Assembly (NCBI RefSeq): GCF_022539665.2
Contig: NC_081338.1
Location: 7,676,446 to 7,740,445 of the forward strand
DNA: 64,000 bases
Direction of reading: 5' to 3'
From: Daphnia carinata
Taxonomy: Eukaryota; Arthropoda; Branchiopoda; Diplostraca; Daphniidae
Shown here: one piece after another, positions 11,649 to 23,258 of the stretch
Position numbering within the stretch: the first letter of the stretch is position 1
Layout of the letters: every line of letters starts with the position of its first letter
Program-made: the position numbers and the translations under genes
Notes under the pieces: generated by a model
The model's database searches: none
Told to the model about the DNA's origin: nothing
What the model saw: only the letters and a program-made list of their open reading frames with translations

Positions 11649-14600
11649 TCACATTGGAGTAACATTCTCCCCTTCTTCAAGTCCAAAATGTTGCGTTCCA
11701 GGTGGTGCGCGGTAAGTTGGGAAATTTGGTGGCAGCTGGTTCTGCGAAAAAAAATCGCGATAATTCTTCTGCTGGCGACGAACCATTCCAGGCGATTGGG
11801 CAACTAATTGCTGTTTATCTGTGGTACTGGTTAGCCCTTTAGGAGGCCATACCTGTTATCAGTATGTTAATCACTTGAATAATAGCGCACAAACCTATTT
11901 TGTTTATCAACTGGGATTGAAATGTTTTATTACCATGTCTCCCAACATCCGGACGGGAGTGGTTCCACGTTTGAAGAACGATTCTGATCGAATGGTAGGA
12001 GCCTCTTTGCTGAAACCGGTTTTTTTAACCGCAGCCGGCCGCAGCAGTAATCCAGGTGGAGGGCTTGGTTTGGCGATGAGCGTTCGTTGTCCCACCAATT
12101 CGTCCGAGGCGAAAGGTTCTGGCATTCTGCGCGATGACATCCTTACTGCTTTCTCCTCTTTGCTTGGCTCCTATTCAGCCATACGTATAACAACTAGTGT
12201 GTGTCCAAGATATGCTGATTTAAAAAATGTCAGTCCTATGTGGGTTTTACCTGTTTCTGCTGAGCAGCGACTGATGGACGAATAGGATCCGAATATTGGA
12301 CGAAGGCGCTTTCCTTTGCTGATGCAAATGGATCCTTTATGAAGGGATATAAAAATAAAAGTAAAATCAAAACATTTCCTAAATGATGCTAACCTCTTAT
12401 CAAGTTAATCCTGTCACCCAACGGAACAACGAAAGCACTTTTTCTTCCAAATTGTGTCACTAGTTTTTGCGATTTTAATTGTTGGAATGGTGGGTAAACG
12501 AAAGAGACGACGTGAGCTGGACGCTGCGTTCCAATGGACTGTTACCGAGACTGGACCGATTTGGCGTCATGTACTGCTTTTGCTTTGCCGGTCTTTTTTT
12601 TTTCCCAAGTCGAAACGAGACGCTTCATGCATCTCCGGCCGCGGGACCGAATCTACTTTTGGATTCGTTCACTACCTTTTTTTCTTTTCCTAGTTTTCCT
12701 AATCTGCGGGAACTTTATTCTCCATCAGGTTCTCTAAGCTTGTCTGATTTTTGTTTCTAGTCTTCTATTAAGAAAACAGTTCTAGAATAATTTAGCACTC
12801 GCACTCTCTCTTGATGTTTAAAGAATATATACATATACATACTGTATATAAAACGGGCTTACCTTATCCGTCATAATTAACAAGCTCGTTGTCGGTTAGT
12901 TCAACTGTCTGTGGAATTTGTCATTGAAATATCTACAGTGTAGAATGTCATTTCTGGAAACCGCCCATACTTGCACTTTGTTTAATTGAGGCCTAAATTG
13001 CAAGAACCTCTTTTAACACCCTATTGGTGTTAGATAAAAATATGCCCGACGAAAAGTAGGCGTGAATGCACGGTTGGACATGTGCAAAAATTTATGTTGT
13101 GAATTTCTTGATAAACCCATGAAAAATATGTTATGATTTTCTAATAAAATGCTTTAGATCAATCTATCGTGACGTAAATAAACGGGAAACTCGGATTAAG
13201 GAGTGGACGTAGATACAACGCCCACTCCTTGATACGGGCTCGGCCCCACCCTGAGTCGTACTTTTAATACGTCAGCTTTGGTACGATCTAAATCTAGAAT
13301 AGCATCTAAGACATACCAAACACGGATTTATGATCCATGCTCCTCGAGAAATAAAAAAAAAAAAGGGAAAGAAATCAAGTATAAATCTTGCGATACCTAA
13401 ATCGAGCAACAGTTTCCCGCAGGCTTAAATATTTACAGCACGTTTCGGATTGCGTAAATAACAGTGGTTGTTGATGATCGCACTTCATCACATGAATTGC
13501 AAGGATACTAGCGGGTCTTTCGAAGTTCCTACCGTCTTTTGTGTTAATATGTTTGGCTTGAGATTACAGCCGACTGTAAAATCCCAGTCCCTGCTATCAA
13601 TCTTGGTTCTTCCTCATCAATCTATGCTGTTGATGAAAATTTATATTTCCCCTTTTTTATTCCCACCCATTCATTCTTTTTTCCACGTTCGTCTCATCGT
13701 AAAACAATGCGACATACCTCTGAAGCCAAAGAAAACAAAAACTTTTCTTTGCCACCGTCGCGTTGCACGTCTATGACGCATCGTGTGTCGGCCATCGTTT
13801 CAGCGTGAGTGTTTCTGACTTTGCAAGCGAACCGTTGCATGCCGTCTGCCAAGTGGAAGCTCCACCGAGGGCCACACATATTTTAACACTGATGTTTGGG
13901 TGTACCAAAAAATAGAACCCAAAAACGAGGATAGCCGGAGAATGGTCGAGAAAGATCGGGATTTTTCATTTTCAATGGATCCATCTGCCGACCTTTTCAC
14001 GTAATTATTACTGTTGTTCTATGCTATCGCAAACTAACATAAGAAATGGCACTGTGGAGGACGCATAAAAATTGATTTTCTTACTTGGGCATCGGAGTAT
14101 GAACGAAGCATGGGTTTTCGCTGGCCTCGCGGCGGAGGCGGTGGCGGAACGACTTTGGGAGTTTGCTGAATCACCAGATCATCCAACTGGTTTTGATATT
14201 GTTGCTTTTGATGGTTAATCGTGTTATAGTCTCCTTGTTTTTGAAGAGAAATCGTGTTATAGTCTCCTTGCTTCTGAAGGGGAATCGTGTTATAATCTCC
14301 TTGTTTCTGGAGAGGAATCGCATTGTAGTCTCCTTGTTTCTGCGAAACGTAGACGTCGCGATGCTGTAGCGATGTCATGCCAACTAATCCGCTGTCGTAT
14401 CCGTAGTTGCGTGTTTCAATCGTTTCGATTTTGCTATTTGCTGTCGGTGGCCAAGCAACGCGTTTCCTGTCTAATAGTCCACACAATTCTCAGTTTACCA
14501 TTTTTGCAACGTTTTGTTTTACACTATTTCCACTTTAAAACGAATTTGCAGAAGGTAATGGGAAATTTGAATCATCAGAATTAGTTTTAGATTGACAACG

Positions 14601-16703
14601 AAAAAGGGGGGATCAATGCCTTTTGCACCTGAATATTCCATTGACGCTCTTGAAGCTTGTTGCTGATGCAAGTAACATAGCTGCGGCTCATCCTGTGACA
14701 ACATCTTGTAAACTTCAGACCTTGCCAGGTTTGGTACGGCCAACAAACTGAAATCAACCCTACATGTGTAATCACAGCGAAGATTAAAGAGACATCATTC
14801 TTCAACGTCTATAATTAAATTCTTTTATGTATCTTATTCATTTTTGATGGACAAATTTCCGCTAAGGTTGGCTCGGAACGCGAAATATAAATTTAGTGCG
14901 CGTTGCTCATCCTGACGGTATCGTAACATAATTCCAGACAATAATAACCATTGCTAATCAAATTTATCTACAGCTACGTCAATGTCCTTTGTATAACGTT
15001 TCTGATCGCAGCCGAGCTCGTGTGAAAACTTGTGCGGGCCTCCATGTATAAATAGATGCCGCTGTATAACCTCGTAACTGAACTTGCCCACCTTTTTTTT
15101 TATTAACTAGCAAGGGACTTTCGTTTATAATGGAAATCGACCGTTCTAGGACGCTCTGTGTCTGACTCATTCCACAGCAATGTCCTATATGTGTAGGCTT
15201 CCCGAATTAGAAATATATAGCACGTGAGCAAACGATAACAGCCTTTCGACTGAAATTCTTTTGTCATTGTATTCGTTCTCTTAATTTTTGTTTTTTCTTA
15301 TGCCTCTTTTGCTAATCAGCTGCCTTTTGTGAACGAAAACATCCAGAACCCTCCCACACGTTTTCAAGAAATGTTTCATTACATCCTATGGCATTGTTGT
15401 TGCATTACTTCAGCATATGAAAAGAACTGGAAGATACGCTCCTATTTATAACTTTCGTGTTCCGATAATCATGTAGAATTAGGAAACAATTTTTGTTTTT
15501 ATTCATAAGATATTTTCCAGTGAACGTTGGTTCGTCTTTAACTTCCTCTGGGTTCTGCAAAAAACATCTATTTAAGAAGGAACCCGTCGGTTTGGGCTTA
15601 ACGTTCTGTAAGATACGCCAGTTTTACTTTCTTACAGTACCAACATTTCGAAAGAATTCCGGATGCACTAAATCCTCTAATCGAGCTGTAACCTTATTCA
15701 AATAAACTTTAGTGTATCATATTTCCAATAACTTATATTTCTCGAGAAAGTTTTCTTTGCTGCTTGTGAACTTGCGCGTGGGACGGTATAGCATTTACGT
15801 AAGCCTTCCTCAGGGGCTCCTTTCTTTTCGCTTTCGGGAAAAGAAGGATACAGGGAACAAACAGAGGAGGAGTTTAGCATCAATACGATATACCGTCCTT
15901 AAAATTCTAATAGTTCTTTTAACAGCTTTCGCTATAGCGGACTCTGTAAACGAATTAGTTTTCATCTCATTTGTTTCATTTGGATACCAACGAACACTTA
16001 AATGGATTTTTCGAACTCTACCCCATTTTTTTTTAAATAAAAAAAATTTGTTTGTAAAGAACACTTCTACATAAACACAACAACGGGAATATCAAAGCAA
16101 AATGGACTTCTATCGCACTTATAACTCACAGTTGTGTTATTCTTACTCGCCAGCTGTTAGGGGTAAAAGAAAGAAGTTAAAGAGACAAACACCAACAGAA
16201 GAAAGCCAGATGATAAACTAACACAAGAAGCGAGATTTTGGTCGAGAATTTTCCTCACTGGCCGTAAAGAAACTGTCGGTCGATGAGGGATTCGACAGTA
16301 TAACACCATGGTTTCGAGTAGGAGGTGGCTTGGCGGCATATCAATATGTTACACGAAAATACTTGCTTTGTTTTTATAAAAATAACAACAAGAAAAAGAA
16401 TGAATGGGAAAAAAGAAGGTGAAAGGGATAGCTCGCTTTGTGTAACTAAATCAACCAATCGTATTTGAGGCCATAGCCATTCTTGGTATGTTTATTTCGA
16501 TTTAAAATCGCCTCTAAATTTTTAGCGCTATTCAAGTAATGTGCCACTTACCCAATAGCTCCGTTACCCAAAAGACGAGTATGTCGTTGAAGCGTTTCAG
16601 CCACCTCTTCAGTCGAATACAGTCCTAACGGAGAGTTGTACTGATTGTGTACCAGCGTCACTCTTTTCTTGGACGCAGGCTGATGATGTTGACGCGTCGC
16701 CAT
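11649..16703 (-). CDS. ZASP-motif (ZM/DUF4749) protein, Zasp66/67-like, no PDZ seen
   Basis: This is probably a muscle Z-disc component that binds alpha-actinin. Minus-strand exons are 16703-16552, 14747-14629, 14470-14085, 12170-11934 and 11741-11649; phases 2, 1, 0, 0 fit and give 328 residues. Residues 15-45 carry the ZASP motif (LVHNQYNSPLGLYS, then ETL), followed by LGNGAIG and a VPNLARSEVYKML segment like insect Zasp66. Exon 3 has RVAWPP, four copies of an 11-residue repeat and a poly-proline run. The last exon ends in ENVTPM. The ATG at 16703 sits in AGAAATGG. No upstream PDZ exon was found up to LETM1, and no LIM domain follows. The ZM call is firm; which insect Zasp paralogue it matches is uncertain. 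Confidence 0.78.
13198..13230. other. Inverted repeat, 9-bp arms
   Basis: AAGGAGTGG at 13198-13206 is mirrored by CCACTCCTT at 13222-13230, leaving a 15-base loop. It lies in an intron of the ZASP-motif gene. It could form a hairpin, but nothing identifies a function. Confidence 0.4.
13718..13795 (-). CDS. Candidate internal first exon of ZASP-motif gene
   Basis: On the minus strand an ATG (AACGATGG context) at 13795 opens 26 codons, beginning MADTRCVIDVQRDGG. It ends exactly at a strong donor, CAGAG|GTATGT, in phase 0. The next downstream exon (12170-11934) also starts in phase 0, so a short isoform lacking the ZM motif could start here. There is no homology support; the call rests on start context, donor and frame. 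Confidence 0.3.
14211..14342 (-). repeat. Four tandem 33-bp coding repeats in ZASP-motif gene
   Basis: Four in-frame copies of a 33-bp unit encode QKQGDYN followed by variable residues (AIPL, TIPL, TISL, TINH). A decayed fifth unit (QKQQYQNQL) follows. The unit is a multiple of three, so copy-number change would keep the frame. Confidence 0.93.
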
Positions 16704-19079
16704 TTCTCGTTGTTGTAGGATTTAAACGATTCAATTTTTTAGGTCCTTTCTTTCCTGTGTAAATTGAAAATCGTCCAATGTTTCAATCGATTAAGCAAAG
16801 AGTTATATATCGGCAGACGCGTTAGCGTGAAATAATTGTACAGTTAGTCATAATGATCAATTTGGACATCTGGAGTTTTGCCGAACGGAAAAATCAGACG
16901 CTAGAGAGAAATCTTTGGAAACGGTAGCAGAAAAAAGTGCTAATCTACAATAGAAATTTTTGCTCGCATTGTTATCTTTTGAGGACGCAGCCACTAAATT
17001 CTAGATATTTGAGTCTATTTTGGTCGATAAGCTGTTAAATCCTAGCTATTGTATACGTAGCAGCAGCGAATATCGTATGTAGTGGCGACAGACGGTACAC
17101 CTCTTATTCTTACACGCTACTGCACAGAGTCGGTAAAGGTAAATTGTTTTAACACTTTTCTGTTCGTAAATTGAAAAGTGCTTGATTACGAGTTACGTCA
17201 GGCCATTGCGTTTTGTTATGTTGTAGCGTTTCCTATGCAACCAACGCGCGTTATTCACGTGTAATGGCAATTCACGTTTCAAACTGAACAAGGTCAACTT
17301 AGACTAATCGATCTAAAACTTACGTGTTTGAAAAACTCCACTCCTTTGCTTTTATTTTGATCACTTCAGGAAACAAGAACTTGCGAATAAATGATCAAAA
17401 ATGTGTTACAAGAGTATAGATCTTCCCGTCCTCACAACCTCGAGTCTCGTTGTGGTCTGTATATGTTTCTAGGGCGAGCCAGCCTAAGCTATACTCCAGT
17501 CAGTGAAAACGAAACGGCAAAGTTGCAGAGTTCTCAATCGTCCAAAGAGTGCTATCTTTTTATGTTGGCTAGCACGTTTGCTGTACGCCATTATTAAACA
17601 AACTAATTATTTAGTTTCCTGGATAAGCGTTATACGTGCTATACTTGCATGCTATGCTTACAACAATGTTATGAATTTTGTTACAATAACTGGGAACTTT
17701 TCCAGTAAAATGAATTTACATTGCGAATCAAGCGTGCCGAATGAAACCATTTACGAATCTGTCCGCCTTTGAGGTTTTTTTATATGCTTGACGGATGGAT
17801 ACTTTCATTTAACCGTCCGTGCTGGATGCATGCCGATATCAAACTCAAAGACCTACGTTATAACACACCCACCGCCCAGGCAATGGAAGGCATTGCTTGG
17901 TATCAACATTGCTATTAAGAAATCTGTACTTTGTGTTTAAAATTCGATCAGCAAAGCTTGTAAGCATCGTTTATGCAATAAAGTACAAACTCCCTCTTTC
18001 TTGCGCACATTCGGACAATAACGTTTAGCATCTTTGCTTTAAGGATCAAGGATAATATATTTGGGGAAGGTTCGGGACAACAGCGTGGCAGCTTGAAACT
18101 GCAGGAGTGCAGACTTATAATAACAAGCGCTATTTGTATCCGTAACGGTGGAGCAATAAAAAGTTAGTGGCATTCTTTTCAAAGTGTGGCATTCGCTTTT
18201 TTTTTGCGTCTGGTGACCAAAATGGGATGGCCATCAATAACACTAGTAACACGGCTGAGCTATACGCTCTATCAACACGTGATAGCGATAGTCTAAAATG
18301 TTAGAATAAAGTTAAGCTAGTTTCTGCAGCAGGTGATAGAGCCTGCACATCCACTGGATTATAACGAACAATAAATGCAATTTGCTTCAAAAGTTTAGTT
18401 TGTTTTATTCTTTATTCTCTAGTTTGTATTTCTTCCATTCAGATTCAGACTTTTAACTCAATGAGGTCCACTATCTAAGCTCCCTCTTGGTCTGTTCCAG
18501 AGAATTTATTTTCCAAATATCGATAATAAAAGTTGAAGTTGCTCAGAATCGTTCCACGTCTGTCTCTTGCTTCGCTATGCTTCAGTTAGTTTTTTTCCAT
18601 ATCGCTGCCGCTTGTCATTCATGCAAAGCGGCTCGAAATTCAATTCCATAGCATTTTTCGGTTTCATTGGCTGCTTGATCCGGCATGATGCGCGGATGGG
18701 ATTCTCTCATGTAGTCGTTGAGTGAAGTTTGTTCTGTTTCTTTCTATCGATGCTGTGCTTTGAGTTTTTGAATTACATTCTGGTGTTGGGTGGGAGACTG
18801 GTTGCCTGAAAAGAATGTCCCCAAATTCCCCAGAAAAAACCAAGAGTCTTAAGAGAAACCGAAAGCATTTCCGATGAAATTTTCCAGTCATTGATCAAAT
18901 TTCAAGCAAAATGTAGATGGAGGGCCGGTTAAAGGTTCAACATCGACTAGTTATTCTGAATAATAAATCCAGCGTTCATAGATCACCTTCAGCCTTTAAG
19001 AGAGACCGCTTGTGAGTATATGATAACCGATGATTGAAAATATAAAGCAGTGGAAATCCAACTGAAACTCAAAAACGAT
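16704..19079. other. Intergenic, no gene recognised
   Basis: This stretch lies upstream of the ZASP-motif gene and holds its promoter. Minus-strand frames were inspected for a PDZ domain (a GFRLxGG-like core) because most Zasp relatives carry one, and none was seen. Remaining frames are under 90 codons without domains. Confidence 0.5.
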
Positions 19080-20130
19080 AAATTCCATAAAAATTGAAGT
19101 CCATTTTCAAGATCCTCGTTAAATTTTTCATCTAAATCGTATATGTTTATAGCCATATCTAGGTATTTAAAATTAAATGAAATGCGCGAAAAAGCCGGGC
19201 TTATTTTGTCGGGCTTATTTTTAAAACTGACTTTTATCACCAAAAAATTAGGCTGTAAAATTTTTTACTTTAACTTAAGTTGTTATAACCAAATTTGAAC
19301 ACTGGATCCACGCACAATATTGGTTTTGCCATTATTTACATACATACATAGTTGGTTGTGTCATACTCAAAATTAAGCCCGGCAAACTAATTAAGCCCGA
19401 CTTTTTCGTCTATATAATTTTTTTTCGAAACATCTAGATATAGCTATAAAAATACATGATTTTGCTTCAAAATTAAATCAAAATCACAAATATGTCGCTT
19501 AGTTTTTGTAGGGCTTATAGTTTTGAAATAAATCATAAAAAACAACAAACCCAAATATGTGCGCTACCAGCGTTTTGTTTCCGTTTATTGAAAAAGCAGT
19601 TGGTTTGACGGGAAAACAAACCCTTTTTTCGAAATCAGCGTTTAATTTGGGTTCTGCAGTGTGATTTTTATCCGATTCTAAGAGTTTTTATTTTTGGCGA
19701 ATTTTGACAAAAGTGTGAAGGCCTTCTCACTTTTTCATTTTTGGCCAAAATTTAAATTTTGTTATAAATACATGGTTTTGATTCGAAATTGAACGAGCTT
19801 CACAAAACTGAAGTTTATTTTTACGTGGGGCTTATAGTTTTTTTATAAATAGAAAAAAAAAGGATGATAAATGCTTGCGCGCCAGCAGCCCGTTAATTCA
19901 TTTTATTACACAAATGGCTGGTTTTACGAGATAACAAATATTTTTCCTGAAATCAACGTTTCATTTTAGGTTAATTTTTAATGAAATTGAGTGCCAAAAT
20001 TACAAGAATGAATTTCTGTCATACTCAAAATAAGCCCGACAAAGTAAGCCCGACAAAATAAGCCTGACTTTTTTGCCCAGTGAAAACGAAATTGATTTTC
20101 GTTAAATCCTGTTTCTAAATCGTAAATAAT
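19080..20130. repeat. Cluster of diverged repeats with AAGCCCGAC motifs
   Basis: About 1 kb of AT-rich DNA carries several related copies. TCATACTCAAAA(T)TAAGCCC occurs at 19361 and 20019. AAGCCCGAC or a close variant occurs at about 19376, 19393, 20032, 20046 and 20060, and in inverted form at about 19195-19221. Longer similarity spans roughly 19455-19660 and 19770-19975 (offset about 315 bp), with GGGCTTATAG at 19510 and 19828. The left part (a TATAGCCATATCTAG region near 19150) is an inverted copy of the TCTAGATATAGCTATA region near 19432. There is no transposase ORF. This looks like an old tandem-plus-inverted satellite or a decayed non-autonomous element. Confidence 0.7.
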
Positions 20131-20960
20131 TAGCTGTGTATTTCATACATTAAACAACAACAAAAAATCAATAAATTTAATATTTCGTAAATTTTCTATA
20201 AGACTGAATTTCTCGATATCTTACGTAGAAGCATTGAGGCAAACAACAATCAAATCCAGCAAAGGCCCTACCGTTCCTTCCTATCGAAAATTTTCGAGAC
20301 ATGATATCTAATGTTTGCTGATCTCGATTCAGTGTTTGTCTTGGTTATAAAGCACTTGTGGATTCAAATTCCATCTCTCATATACTTGATCTCTGGAGTG
20401 GCATTTTCTTTTGAAAAATAAATATAAAGTATTGGCGATTAAAAATGAAAAATGTAGTCTTTTATTACAACTTCGGATAATATTACAAATTTGCAACCAT
20501 GCAATAAAAACGAGATACACGGTTTGTTGACATCGACTGCTATTTATAAAAGACTTGATAACGAGGTAATTTCACATATTCACGATCCTGCCGCGATTCA
20601 GCGATCTAGGGCCACATAGGTACCTTGTTCTCGGAAGAGCGTGCCTTTTTCTAAACGATAATATATTCGGCCAAATCAAATGGAAACCTAACATATTTAC
20701 ACCTGCAAAAAAAAAAAAAAAAAAAAGGTTAGGTTAATGAACACTATACATTTTTTTTTTCATGCCCTAATGCGAAAACTTCATTCAAAAATTCAAGCAC
20801 AATTACTTTTGTGACATGATTTGAATAAAATTGGCGTTTTGACTTTCACCGTAATATGTAGATTAAGTGAGGTTTGAAAGTTCTCAATACATTTTCTAGC
20901 TTTTTGAGAAATCACGCTAGTTTTGATTGCCACACTCACGTCTTAAATACCTGTATAGAT
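20131..20960. other. Intergenic, 3' flank of LETM1
   Basis: AT-rich sequence containing a 20-base A run at 20707-20726 and a T run at about 20752-20760. The 3' untranslated region of the minus-strand LETM1 gene should lie in its right part. No gene is recognised. Confidence 0.5.
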
Positions 20961-23258
20961 TTATGGGCTTAAACCAGAAGGGCTGCTTGTTTCCGCCCTG
21001 AATAAAACGGGTTTAATGTCCGAAACTCGTTTCCTCGGCACAACATCATCGGCATACAGAGTTTTCAGCTGGGTTACTAGCGATAAAATTCTTTCAATTT
21101 CAGCTATCTCCAGCACTTTTTGATCCTGAACCGTTTTCAAATTTTCTCGCAGGACTTGCTCTTCCGTATCCTTCACCACCATTTGTTTGACGCTTATATT
21201 TTCCGTTTTTCTTATTTCGGAAGAGTGAATGGCCAAATTATTCTTATCCTTTTCCACCTTGTCAACAAACTGTCCGAGAGTCTTTTCAATTTTCTTTTCC
21301 ATCTCGATGAATTGTTCTTTATTGACAACGCCCAGCAACTCTGTCATTTGTTTTGCAGTTAAATTTATTCCCTCCTCTTCTAGCAGTTCGATTACCTATT
21401 AAATAACACATTTAAAATTTTATAAAATAAACCAGATAACAAAAAAGAAAAACCAACCAAAAAAATTCTCAAGTTTTACCTTCATAACCTCTTCTACCGT
21501 GATAACTCCATCACGATCCATATCAATGTGATCCAAGATATGAACAATGGCTTGAAGGTTTGCAGAGTTATCTATAGCATTAATCCGGCGAATGGATGCA
21601 ATCAGCTCTTCGATGGAGACCATGTCATCGTTGTCTTTTGTGAACGGCTCTCTTTCTGTGGACGCAGATCCGTCTATATGGTTTTCTAGTGTTGCAATCA
21701 TTCGATTAACAGTTCGTGAAAGTCGACGGGCAGCTTTAGATTCACGTAGAACCAGGCGTTGACGTTCTGGAGATCGCAAAAGGTCCTCCAGTTCTTGAAT
21801 ATCCTCCCTGTAATCAGCCATTTCTTCTTTCAGGTCAATCAGATCCCCTTTAGCGACTAACAGCCTTTTGCGCTGTACACCCACGCCCTCCAGAGCGTTT
21901 TCCAAAAGCGCAGCGTCAGCTAGTGTCAGCTTTTTGCTGTCGAAATCAGACTTGCTCGCGCAAAACTCTTTCCGTTCTTCGTGAATTTTGGCTTGTTCCA
22001 CCCGAAGAGCCTCGATACGAGCTTGATTGTTAACTTTCCCTCTTCGGTGATTAATAGCGTCGCTGGTTTGCGCAACAAGTGACTCTGGTAAGGAAGCAAT
22101 TGTTGCTTGAAGTTGTTCGGTGGCAGAAACGTTTTCAGGTAAATACAGCGCTCGTGATAAGAGCAGTAGCGACGGCGGGACTTTCCCGCCCATACTGAGG
22201 TCCAGCCATTGAAATAATTGTGATTTAAGACGAATCTCGCTAACTGTAAAAGATAAATAACTCAATAAATAAAAGAAAAACGCAACAACGAAAGAAAATA
22301 TACCTCCAAGTGATCTCATGCCACGCTCGCGACAGGCTGCCTGTAATTCAGAGATGGTGAGGGAGCCAATTCCTTCTTTTAGAATTAATTTATCGTCAGC
22401 TGCCAATCGGCGTAATTTCATTCGTAATTGAAAGCGTAGCAGGTTATTAGTGCCGATGGGAGCAATTTCCAGTACGCGACAAAGAGCAGTCAGCTGAGGA
22501 CGGCTAAGAGAATCTAAGGTGATCTCATCTTCAAATAGCTTAGAGAAACGTAAAATTTCTTCGTTAGACGCCTGTTGGCCGGAGCTTCGGATGTTCTGAA
22601 AAAATCTTGCGAAATCCTTGGCTGTCTTACTTTGATGACCGCTACCCGTGAGTGCCATTTCATCCAACGTCTGTTGCAAGAATTTGGCCATTTCTAATTT
22701 GACTTTGAGCGTCGTTTTGAACTTAACCTCTCTGTCGTTGGCTGTTTGAAAGGTAGAGGGTAACATGTTTGGAAAAAGCTTAAGAAAAATGGGTAAGGCA
22801 AGTTCCATAAAGGGAACAATTATAAAAACTGAGAAGGGAACAAGACGGAAAACATCTGATGTTGTTGTGACAAGTTGTTTCTTTTCACGTCGGGAGAGAG
22901 TCTCGCCTCGAAGAACGCGCATGAGCAAGCTTCCCGAAATACCGATATTGATAAACAGCAAACGGAATCCATGATAGTAATGCACCAATTCGTCTAGAAT
23001 CCTTTTGCTTAATGGCGGCTTTTCAACAACAATCGAAGATGCAGGTTCGATTGCTTTCTGCTCGTGTTTGTATGACAGAACAGAAGCTTCCACTGAGGAT
23101 GAAGGACGGTTCGGGGTGATATCGGCCCAGCGTGTAACAGTCGTCTGGAAATAGCGGTTCGGCGTTTTTCTGCATCTAGCAACGAGTATGACTCTCTTTG
23201 TGTGTTTTAAGTTCCTTAACATCTGAGGATGTCCAAGACAGGAAACAGACCGCCACAT
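20961..23258 (-). CDS. LETM1: LETM1 mitochondrial inner-membrane cation/proton regulator
   Basis: LETM1 acts in the inner mitochondrial membrane in K+/H+ and Ca2+ homeostasis and cristae maintenance. Exons on the minus strand are 23258-22304, 22243-21480 and 21395-20961 (717 residues). The N terminus (MWRSVSCLGHPQML, basic and hydroxylated) fits a presequence. The hallmark REKKQLVTTTSDVFRLVPFS leads into one membrane helix near residues 139-162 and LFPNMLPSTF. The ribosome-binding-like LETM domain follows, then coiled coils and an EF-hand loop, DMDRDGVITVEE (near residues 558-569). A further in-frame ATG lies upstream at 23291, but 23258 gives the better targeting peptide. The 60-nt first intron is open in frame (see findings). 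No lesions are seen. Confidence 0.95.

Noticed and set aside
11821-12285. 154-codon + strand open frame
   Set aside because: It lies largely antisense to exon 12170-11934 of the ZASP-motif gene, whose minus-strand frame has matching splice phases on both sides. The plus-strand reading has no domain or exon partners.
16157-16340. Minus-strand segment in the ZASP intron reading KPPPTRNHGVILSNPSSTD, protein-like
   Set aside because: In-frame stops just upstream force an acceptor at GCCAAG, and no frame then fits both the phase-2 end of exon 1 and the phase-2 start of exon 2.
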